A DNA stretch of 12,594 nt from Clostridia bacterium (lineage in GTDB: Bacteria; Bacillota_A; Clostridia; UMGS1883; HGM11501), in contig JAFXHP010000034.1 of the NCBI GenBank assembly GCA_017536285.1, positions 1-12,594 of the forward strand, written 5' to 3'. Below are positions 7,524 to 12,594 of the stretch, one piece after another. Positions within the stretch are counted from its first letter, which is position 1. Each line of letters begins with the position of its first letter. The translations under genes and the position numbers were made by a program. The notes under the pieces were generated by a model. It was not told the DNA's origin, made no database searches, and saw only the letters and a program-made list of their open reading frames with translations.

Positions 7524-8891
7524 TTATATTACAACAGTCTTTATAGAAAGAAGCTTTGCGAAAAATTCGAGCTCTTCCACGGTTGCACCGTAAACGAAGG
7601 AGCTATGGTGTGTTGCACCGTTTTTGCTGAGGTTTTCAAGAAACGCTCCTATATCGCTTTCAGGCTTCATCCATCCGCGCATAACAGTTTTCTTTTTAGC
7701 TTCTTCCTCGCAAACCATTTCGCAGGGTGTTATAAGCATCTGATAGTCATCCTTGTTACGGCTGATATTTACATAGACCCCTTTGCCCGCCTTCATGCAG
7801 GAATAGCCTGCATAAGGCATAACACCCTTGACATATGCTGATCCTGTTCTCGCAAGGTAGGGCTTTCCTTCGATTATGCGGTAGTTCATTTCGCCCATAT
7901 GACTTAAGAACAGTTTATTTTCCGTCCATACCGGGCAGAAAATTTCAACAAAGCTTGTTTCGGGGTAGCCGGCAAGAAGTGCACCGGTAAATGATGCCGT
8001 AAGGGCATCGCCCTCACCTGCATAGCCTATGCCCTTTTCCATAGATTTGCAGGCTTCTGTAAAGGGCATTGTTCCAAGTCCTTCAACATCCAAAAAGTTT
8101 ACGGAAAATGCATCATACTCTTTTTCCTTTACAGCCTTACGAAGTGCAAGGCAGGATGCCGTGTAGGGCCTATATTCCTCAGTAACAATATTATCGGCAA
8201 AGTCATACACCTTAAGGTCGTTTGCGAGTTCTTCTTCAATTTCCTCTTCTGTTATATCCGAAACTAACCCTGCAAGGTATGCCTTATCCACATTTTCAAC
8301 GGTTATTCCGAAGCGTTCCTTAAGCTCGTCAGGGGCAACCGCAAAATCGCCCATACCTTTGAAGGCACCGCCCACAAGGCCTACCTTCATTCCCTTAAGC
8401 TTTCTTGCCGCAACTGCACTTTTAACAAAGCCTATAACGCGGTCAATGCACTTACCGTCAAGATAGTGACCTGCGGCAATTGCATAGGGCTTTCCATATC
8501 TTTTAAGCATACTGCACATATCCATAACGCCGTGAATGCCGTGGTTCCAGCTTACTGCACCTTCGAGTATTGCATCCTGATCAAACACCTTGGTTGGCGT
8601 TGAGTCAAACACAATAATCGGAAGATTTGTATTTGCAAGAACCTCAATTGACTCGAGAGAAGGAGAATATGCCGCATGCCAGGTAACAATGGCATCAACC
8701 TTTTCATCCTCAAATCTTTTAACGGTTTCCTTAAATTCGGATTCTATACGACAAAAATCCGATGTAACGACCGTAAGTCCCTTTTCACGGAAAATTTCGG
8801 TTGTATCCTCGTAAAATTTCTGCATAACGGCACGCTTTGCACCGATATCATCATAGAGTTTTATATAAAGCGGCAAATAACCTATTTTCAT
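7524..8891 (-). CDS. L-fucose/L-arabinose isomerase-family protein
   Basis: This 455-residue protein has the architecture of the AraA/FucI isomerases, which use Mn2+ to convert aldoses into ketoses. By comparison with AraA, the probable metal ligands are Glu293 in AGEGD, Glu316 in SFVEIF, His331 in LSHMGE, and one of His428/His429 in ATHHSS near the C-terminus. All four positions are retained. The N-terminal half (1 to about 250) is the Rossmann-like substrate-binding part, with VTWHAAYS and SWNHGIHG visible. Overall similarity to true AraA or FucI seems limited, so the sugar is uncertain. The start has a strong AGGAGG 6 nt upstream. It begins the isomerase-kinase-amidohydrolase run and stands just downstream of the structured element that separates it from the aminotransferase. 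Confidence 0.86.
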   Translation of the reverse strand: MKIGYLPLYIKLYDDIGAKRAVMQKFYEDTTEIFREKGLTVVTSDFCRIESEFKETVKRFEDEKVDAIVTWHAAYSPSLESIEVLANTNLPIIVFDSTPTKVFDQDAILEGAVSWNHGIHGVMDMCSMLKRYGKPYAIAAGHYLDGKCIDRVIGFVKSAVAARKLKGMKVGLVGGAFKGMGDFAVAPDELKERFGITVENVDKAYLAGLVSDITEEEIEEELANDLKVYDFADNIVTEEYRPYTASCLALRKAVKEKEYDAFSVNFLDVEGLGTMPFTEACKSMEKGIGYAGEGDALTASFTGALLAGYPETSFVEIFCPVWTENKLFLSHMGEMNYRIIEGKPYLARTGSAYVKGVMPYAGYSCMKAGKGVYVNISRNKDDYQMLITPCEMVCEEEAKKKTVMRGWMKPESDIGAFLENLSKNGATHHSSFVYGATVEELEFFAKLLSIKTVVI

Positions 8892-8906
8892 AATAATCCT
8901 CCTTTA

Positions 8907-8943
8907 AAGCCGAGGGGATTCAAACCCCATAAGGCTTAAAAAC
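8907..8943. repeat. Left terminal inverted repeat
   Basis: It begins with AAGCCGAGGGGATTCAAACC. The copy is also self-complementary (AAGCC with GGCTT, enclosing GGGG with CCCC), so in RNA it would form a hairpin directly before the ribosome binding site of the isomerase. Confidence 0.65.
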
Positions 8944-8952
8944 ATAAATTTC

Positions 8953-8993
8953 GCGTAATACTGCAGAAAATTCTGCAAATATACGCCAGTATT
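8953..8993. repeat. Nested inverted repeats inside the element
   Basis: A 6-bp hairpin, GCAGAA/TTCTGC (8963-8968 with 8971-8976), is enclosed by GCGTA/TACGC and, as an alternative pairing, by AATACTG (8957-8963) with CAGTATT (8987-8993). No other function is visible. Confidence 0.5.
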
Positions 8994-9051
8994 ATTTTTG
9001 AATTTTCTTTGTCTTCCATCAAAATTAAATGGTTTTAAGCTCTTCGACCTA

Positions 9052-9093
9052 TGAGTAAAAATCTATACCCATCGAGGGTAAGATTTTTGCTCA
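9052..9093. repeat. Long hairpin inside the element
   Basis: TGAG, AAAAATCT and TACCC (9052-9070) pair with GGGTA, AGATTTTT and CTCA (9076-9093). This gives 17 base pairs with one mismatch, one bulged A and a 5-nt loop. There is no T-run after it on either strand, so it is not a typical terminator. Confidence 0.7.
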
Positions 9094-9104
9094 AAAATTC
9101 CTAT

Positions 9105-9137
9105 GAGTGTCGGCGTTTTGCAAAAACGCCTATACTC
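9105..9137. repeat. Second long hairpin inside the element
   Basis: GGCGTTTT (9112-9119) pairs perfectly with AAAACGCC (9123-9130) around a 3-nt loop. The stem extends outward through GAGT/ACTC with one mismatch and one G-U pair. It is preceded by CCTATGAGT, which also precedes the neighbouring hairpin (9048-9056 and 9100-9108). Confidence 0.7.
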
Positions 9138-9179
9138 TACAGGGATTTTATCGCATAAACGCAGGAAAATCTAGTGCAA

Positions 9180-9234
9180 TTTCAATGCGGAGGACGAAGT
9201 AAGGCTGACGCCTTTCAAGGACGACAAATTGAAA
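9180..9234. repeat. Hairpin domain with a direct repeat
   Basis: TTTCAAT (9180-9186) pairs with ATTGAAA (9228-9234). Inside, AAGGC and GCCTT form a small stem with a TGAC loop (9201-9214), flanked on both sides by the direct repeat AGGACGA (9191-9197 and 9218-9224). Confidence 0.55.
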
Positions 9235-9251
9235 GTGTGCGGATTTAACAA

Positions 9252-9286
9252 GTTTAAGGCTTGTGGTGTTCGACTCCCCTCGGCTT
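9252..9286. repeat. Right terminal inverted repeat, overlapping the aminotransferase end
   Basis: On the minus strand it begins AAGCCGAGGGGAGTCGAACA and matches the left copy with five substitutions. It encodes the final KPRGVEHHKP and the stop codon of the aminotransferase. Unlike the left copy it has lost the inner self-complementarity. Confidence 0.65.
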
Positions 9287-10819
9287 AAGCTTGAGTAAGC
9301 CTTCGTTTATTTTTTCAATAAGTACGGAAAGCACTTTATCATCTGTGATAACCGGCGGCTTAAGAAGCACCGCAGGCGGGCAGTCCGGTTTATAAAGCTG
9401 TGCACTTATATCAACACACATACCGTTCATTATCTTTGTAAATTCCGCCGCTTTTTCCACACTGTTAAAATGTATTGCCGAAAGATGGCCAAGCCCCTCG
9501 GGAGGCGGAAGAAGCTCAGGATATTTTTTACTTAATTCAAGAATACCTTTTTCAATTTTTTCGCCCATCTCGTCAATTTCTTTTCCGTTGGCTGAAGCAA
9601 ATTCCATAGTGATGAGATATGAAAGGCTTGCAAGTTCCTCCTGACCGTTGGTGACAAGAGCACCGAACTGATTCAAATTATCCGCAGGTGCAGTTGTCAG
9701 AAGCTTACTTGCGGAATATTCACCGCCGGGGAACCCCTTTCCTATCATTACAAAATCAGGCTTTAGACCGTACTTTCTGAAAAGAAACATCCCGTCATAC
9801 CACATACATGATTGAATTTCGTCAACCATAATAAGAGTGTCTGTTGCTTTGCAAAGCTCGTGAGCTTTCTCTAAATACTCTTTCGTGAGGCGGATTCCAG
9901 CATAGTTCATAAGGATTATCTCGTGGATAAAACCTGCTGTCTTATAGCTTCCGCTGTTGTATTTTTTTATCTTTTCTTCAAAATCCGATATATCGTTTTT
10001 CTTTACACTTACAACTTTGTATAGCTCGTTCTTTTCGCACTTTTCATAGAACGTTGGCCACATTCCTCTGAAGGTCTGTGCCATAATTGTTGTTCCGTGG
10101 TAGTTTGCACCAAGCCCTTCCTTGTTGTCTTCCATAACCAAAAATACCGGGATTTTTCCATCATAAAAAGGAGTACCATAGCTTCCGTCAAGCTTATAGA
10201 AGCGGGACAGCATCATTTTAATACCCGCCTCTCCAGCTAAACTTCCAGTTTCAAGGTTGATTATGCGGTTTAACACGTGAGGCTCTTTTGATGCAAGAAT
10301 TGCATCAATTTCAGCATCGTTTTTTGCACCGTTTGCAGCCGCAATTATTCTTCTTTCCGCAAGACGGGTTATGTACCCTCTTGTATTGTTGTGGGTTGCA
10401 TTTAATATACCAAGCTTTCTGGCGTTATTGATAAGCTTATAGCCCGGGAAATTGTGACCCAGCGAAGCGTGATAATGCTCGCTCTTTGCGATTAAGTACG
10501 CTTTTCCGTCCTCACCGATTCTGGTACAGCCAAAGCCTCCGATGGGAGCCATATCGGGGTGTGCCGCCTTTCCGAAGGAATCGGTGGGTGCACCTTTTTC
10601 GCTGTTTTCAAAACCTTTAAGAAGCTTTTCCCCTGTTTTTTCCGCAAGAGCATCCATTTTTGCTATATAATCATCGGGGAAAAAGTCAACCTTTTCATTT
10701 GCAAGAAACTCCGCCTCTTTCTTTTCCATACCGCAGATTTTAGTGGCTACCGAAATTACGGCTTCCATATAGTCAGAGCCTAAAAGATCTTTAAGGGAAC
10801 GGGATATATTCTTTATCAT
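9254..10819 (-). CDS. Class III PLP-dependent aminotransferase (GSA-aminomutase-like)
   Basis: This 521-residue PLP enzyme has the class III pattern: GHNFPG (121-126), GSLAGEAGIK (192-201) in place of the usual GSEA-type phosphate loop, YHGTT (240-244), MVDEIQS (331-337) with Asp333 for the pyridine nitrogen, and Lys361 in IGKGFPGG as the Schiff-base lysine. About 90 residues precede the usual core, longer than typical family members (about 430-460). It may move an amino group to or from a sugar, aminocyclitol or semialdehyde; the substrate is unknown, and glutamate-1-semialdehyde aminomutase proper is unlikely given this context. AAAGGA lies 9 nt before the start. The last ten residues (KPRGVEHHKP) come from the terminal repeat of the adjacent element, so the native C-terminus was altered. 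Confidence 0.87.
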   Translation of the reverse strand: MIKNISRSLKDLLGSDYMEAVISVATKICGMEKKEAEFLANEKVDFFPDDYIAKMDALAEKTGEKLLKGFENSEKGAPTDSFGKAAHPDMAPIGGFGCTRIGEDGKAYLIAKSEHYHASLGHNFPGYKLINNARKLGILNATHNNTRGYITRLAERRIIAAANGAKNDAEIDAILASKEPHVLNRIINLETGSLAGEAGIKMMLSRFYKLDGSYGTPFYDGKIPVFLVMEDNKEGLGANYHGTTIMAQTFRGMWPTFYEKCEKNELYKVVSVKKNDISDFEEKIKKYNSGSYKTAGFIHEIILMNYAGIRLTKEYLEKAHELCKATDTLIMVDEIQSCMWYDGMFLFRKYGLKPDFVMIGKGFPGGEYSASKLLTTAPADNLNQFGALVTNGQEELASLSYLITMEFASANGKEIDEMGEKIEKGILELSKKYPELLPPPEGLGHLSAIHFNSVEKAAEFTKIMNGMCVDISAQLYKPDCPPAVLLKPPVITDDKVLSVLIEKINEGLLKLKPRGVEHHKP

Positions 10820-10879
10820 ATTTCTCTGTCCTTTCTAAGCTAAATCGCCAATAAACACTAATTCATTATTTCTATCGTA

Positions 10880-10908
10880 ATTATAGCATTGCAACATCCA
10901 CTATTCAA
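10880..10908 (-). promoter_or_regulatory. Strong promoter for the aminotransferase-isomerase-kinase-hydrolase operon
   Basis: Minus-strand TTGAAT (10903-10908) and a perfect TATAAT (10880-10885) are spaced by 17 nt, with an extended -10 TGC directly before TATAAT. The start codon is about 60 nt downstream. This is the best promoter in the window. Confidence 0.72.
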
Positions 10909-10934
10909 TAGAATTTTTCCATACTTTTATTGAA
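10904..10934. promoter_or_regulatory. Inverted repeat overlapping the -35 box
   Basis: TTCAATA (10904-10910) and TATTGAA (10928-10934) are separated by 17 nt, and the first arm covers the -35 box. It could be a regulator site, but 7-bp arms in AT-rich DNA may occur by chance. Confidence 0.25.
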
Positions 10935-10962
10935 AAATGTTAGATTTACTAAGTTTTACAGC

Positions 10963-10989
10963 AAAAAAGGGTTCGGAAAATCCGAACCC
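10963..10989 (-). terminator. Intrinsic terminator after the SDR gene
   Basis: GGGTTCGGA and TCCGAACCC form a perfect 9-bp stem with a TTT loop, followed on the minus strand by six T. It starts 6 nt after the SDR stop codon. A five-T run also follows on the plus strand, so it may act both ways. It separates the RraA-SDR unit from the aminotransferase operon. Confidence 0.88.
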
Positions 10990-10995
10990 TTTTTA

Positions 10996-11724
10996 TTATA
11001 AATGCATACCGCCGTCTATAATGAGGTCGGTACCTGTGATGTAACGCCCTGCATCGCTTGAAAGAAGGAGTGCACCGCCTGCTATGTCATAAGATGCTCC
11101 CGCATATCCTGCAGGGATTTTTGATAAAACAATTTCTCTGTACTTATCGTCGCTTAAGGCATCTTCATTTCTCGGTGTTGCAATTACACCCGGTGCAATG
11201 TTATTTACGGTTATCCCGAAGGGTGCTAATTGTGATGCCAGATTTGTCACAATATTCATATTGGCGGATTTTGTCGCTGCATAAAACGCCATTTCCTTAT
11301 GGGGCTTATACTGCTGAACACTTCCAACCGTAATGATTCTGCCCCAGGAATTTTCCTTCATTTTGGGGACATATCTCTGAATAAGCTTAAAAGTAGATTT
11401 CACATTGATATCAAACTGCTTATCCATATCCTCTTCAGTAATTTCGTCCCACTTTTTCTTTATCTGAACAGAGGCATTTAAGATTACTATGTCAACATCC
11501 CCCGTTGCAGCATAAAGCTTTTCTGCTGCATCTCTTTCAAGCAGGTTTACACATACCGGGTGGGAGTTTTTTATTTCCGAGGAAATATTTTTTGCTTTTT
11601 CCTCTGAGCTTCCGCAGTGGATGAAAACAGTAGCCCCGTATTCCGATAAGGTTTTTGCAATTGCAAGACCAATGCCCTGAGTTGAGCCCGTTACAAGGGC
11701 CTTTTTTCCTTCAAGATTAAACAT
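10996..11724 (-). CDS. Short-chain dehydrogenase/reductase (SDR family oxidoreductase)
   Basis: This 242-residue classical SDR has the nucleotide-binding TGSTQGIG at 12-19, ILNAS (the NNAG-type motif) near 83-87, a catalytic serine in VGSVQQ, YAATK as the catalytic Tyr and Lys, and the closing PG motif in NIAPGVIATP. It ends with DGGMHL, typical for this family. It would oxidise or reduce a hydroxyl or keto group with NAD(H) or NADP(H) in the cytoplasm; sugar-acid and 3-oxoacyl substrates are both common in the family. The start at 11724 has GGAGG 6 nt upstream, overlapping the RraA stop codon, so translation is tightly coupled; the longer frame to 11799 would run into the RraA gene and is rejected. 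Confidence 0.92.
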   Translation of the reverse strand: MFNLEGKKALVTGSTQGIGLAIAKTLSEYGATVFIHCGSSEEKAKNISSEIKNSHPVCVNLLERDAAEKLYAATGDVDIVILNASVQIKKKWDEITEEDMDKQFDINVKSTFKLIQRYVPKMKENSWGRIITVGSVQQYKPHKEMAFYAATKSANMNIVTNLASQLAPFGITVNNIAPGVIATPRNEDALSDDKYREIVLSKIPAGYAGASYDIAGGALLLSSDAGRYITGTDLIIDGGMHL

Positions 11725-11735
11725 ACTGTGCCTCC

Positions 11736-12594
11736 TTAAAGTGCCGACTGAGTATCCGTCGGATCGCCGTGTTCCGCAAGGTAATATTCTTCTGTCCAAT
11801 CAAGGTCACGGTAGGCTGCTGCACGGTCGTCTGTCTTTATAAATTCCATCAAGAGGTCAAGCATTTCCTTTGTCCAGGTGTTTTTATCAATCTGTGCGGT
11901 GGTGAATTTATTCTGACTTATCATTTCAAAGCCGAACATATCCTTAACCTGCGTTTTTGCCGCACCGCCAACAACCTCAGCAACTAAGTGCGACGGAATG
12001 AAGAGCACACCGCCGCCTGCACCGAATACCACGTCTCCGGGAAGGCAAACCGCATTTCCGATTCTTGTAACCGTGTTATAGCCCGTCATAATAAAGTCAC
12101 GGATGGGCGTAGGGTCTATTCCCCTAAAGTAAACCTGAGTGTTTTCCACCTTTTCCATCTGTTCCGTATCGCGGATTCCGCCCCAGATAACGGCACCGCC
12201 GTTTTCGTTTTTCGTTTTGTTCTTAAGTGCGGTGGTTAAATTTCCGCCAAGGAATGTGCCCTTATAGATTTTATCGTACATATCAATTACAGGGACGTCC
12301 AGTTCCATCAAATTGTCTATTACCCACTGATTGTATGTACCGCTTCTTCCCTCTCTTTTTCCGATTTCCTTGGTGTACTCATCAAGGTCAGGACGGTAGG
12401 GACAGTAAATTGCCGTAACCGCACGGCCGATTAATTTTCTTCCGTCGGTGTGGAGGGTTTTGAGCCTTCCTTCAAACTGGCTTTCATAGCCCTTTACAAA
12501 AATAGGCTTCCACACTTCTTCAAGGGTGAGATTTTTAAGTGCTTTAAGATATTTTTCTTCAACCTTCGGTCTTCCGTCGGGAAGGCGTTCTCCC
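11736..12594 (-). CDS. RraA-family protein, 4-hydroxy-4-methyl-2-oxoglutarate aldolase-like (5' end beyond window)
   Basis: The frame stays open to the right edge, and the part before the internal GTG at 12515 already fits the family (ERLPDGRPKVEEKYL, NLTLEEVW), so the real start lies outside. The core shows LIGRAVTA, the active-site GGIRD (nt 12168-12182) whose Arg and Asp bind pyruvate and metal in HMG aldolases, and CLPGDVVFGAGGGVLFIPSH near the C-terminal third. In that last motif the acidic residue often found before GV is replaced by glycine. Members act as aldolases or oxaloacetate decarboxylases; a few inhibit RNase E, which is unlikely here. The SDR begins 11 nt after its stop, so the pair probably forms one pathway segment, such as cleavage of a keto sugar acid. 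Confidence 0.87.
   Translation of the reverse strand, partial: GERLPDGRPKVEEKYLKALKNLTLEEVWKPIFVKGYESQFEGRLKTLHTDGRKLIGRAVTAIYCPYRPDLDEYTKEIGKREGRSGTYNQWVIDNLMELDVPVIDMYDKIYKGTFLGGNLTTALKNKTKNENGGAVIWGGIRDTEQMEKVENTQVYFRGIDPTPIRDFIMTGYNTVTRIGNAVCLPGDVVFGAGGGVLFIPSHLVAEVVGGAAKTQVKDMFGFEMISQNKFTTAQIDKNTWTKEMLDLLMEFIKTDDRAAAYRDLDWTEEYYLAEHGDPTDTQSAL

Larger units (their letters stand above)
8907..9286. mobile_element. MITE-like structured element with terminal inverted repeats
   Basis: A 380-bp segment lies between the aminotransferase and isomerase genes. Its ends are inverted repeats that match in 29 of 34 aligned positions and share a perfect AAGCCGAGGGGA outer part. The interior holds four hairpins and no credible open reading frame, so it cannot encode its own transposase. 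The flanks share a 3-bp TAA (plus strand), which may be a target-site duplication but is too short to be decisive. It accounts for the 362-nt gene-free gap plus the last ten codons of the aminotransferase. No clear terminator or promoter is seen inside, so it is probably transcribed within the operon mRNA. Alternative: a structured regulatory RNA. Confidence 0.6.

Noticed and set aside
8907..8930. Possible tRNA gene from the T-arm-like sequence
   Set aside because: There is no anticodon arm, D-arm or 7-bp acceptor stem at the correct distance on either side; only the T-arm-like part is present.
9052..9137. Intrinsic terminator between aminotransferase and isomerase
   Set aside because: The hairpins are strong, but no T-run follows either stem on the minus strand.
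8907..9286. CRISPR array or tandem repeat array
   Set aside because: Repeats are inverted or two-copy and unevenly spaced; there are no regular repeat-spacer units and no cas genes.
11725..11799. Longer N-terminus for the SDR
   Set aside because: It would overlap the RraA gene, and MFNLEGKKALVTG at 11724 is the standard SDR start with GGAGG 6 nt upstream.

Overview
The window carries about ten genes, all read from the minus strand (right to left). Purine-rich Shine-Dalgarno sites, sigma-A-type promoters (TTGAAT-N17-TATAAT and similar), moderately low GC and the protein families present suggest a Clostridia-type Firmicute, probably gut- or host-associated. That assignment is an inference; there is no rRNA or other taxonomic marker here.

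From right to left the layout is as follows. (1) An RraA-family aldolase-like gene runs off the right edge, followed by an SDR oxidoreductase and a strong intrinsic terminator (about 10963-10989). (2) A promoter (10880-10908) drives a class III aminotransferase, then an L-fucose/L-arabinose-type isomerase, an FGGY sugar kinase and an amidohydrolase-2 family hydrolase, ending in a second terminator (about 5110-5138). A roughly 380-bp hairpin-rich element with terminal inverted repeats (8907-9286) sits between aminotransferase and isomerase and looks like a non-autonomous transposable element (MITE-like). (3) A GH20 beta-N-acetylhexosaminidase has its own promoter. (4) A sialate O-acetylesterase-like SGNH hydrolase, an O6-alkylguanine-DNA alkyltransferase and a class I SAM methyltransferase lie close together behind another promoter. 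(5) A PLP fold-type IV (D-amino-acid-transaminase-like) gene with its own promoter runs off the left edge.

The carbohydrate genes can be read together. GH20 and the acetylesterase lack signal peptides, so they probably trim imported, host-type amino-sugar or O-acetylated oligosaccharides inside the cell. The isomerase, kinase, amidohydrolase and aminotransferase look like a catabolic cassette for a sugar or amino-sugar that the sequence does not identify. The RraA and SDR genes could supply aldol cleavage and redox steps of the same or a neighbouring pathway. No transporter or regulator lies in the window.

The most unusual feature is the structured element. Its end supplies the last ten codons and stop of the aminotransferase. 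Removing it in silico restores a tight operon junction, including a possible ATGA stop/start overlap with the isomerase. No CRISPR array, rRNA, tRNA, phage or defence genes were seen.
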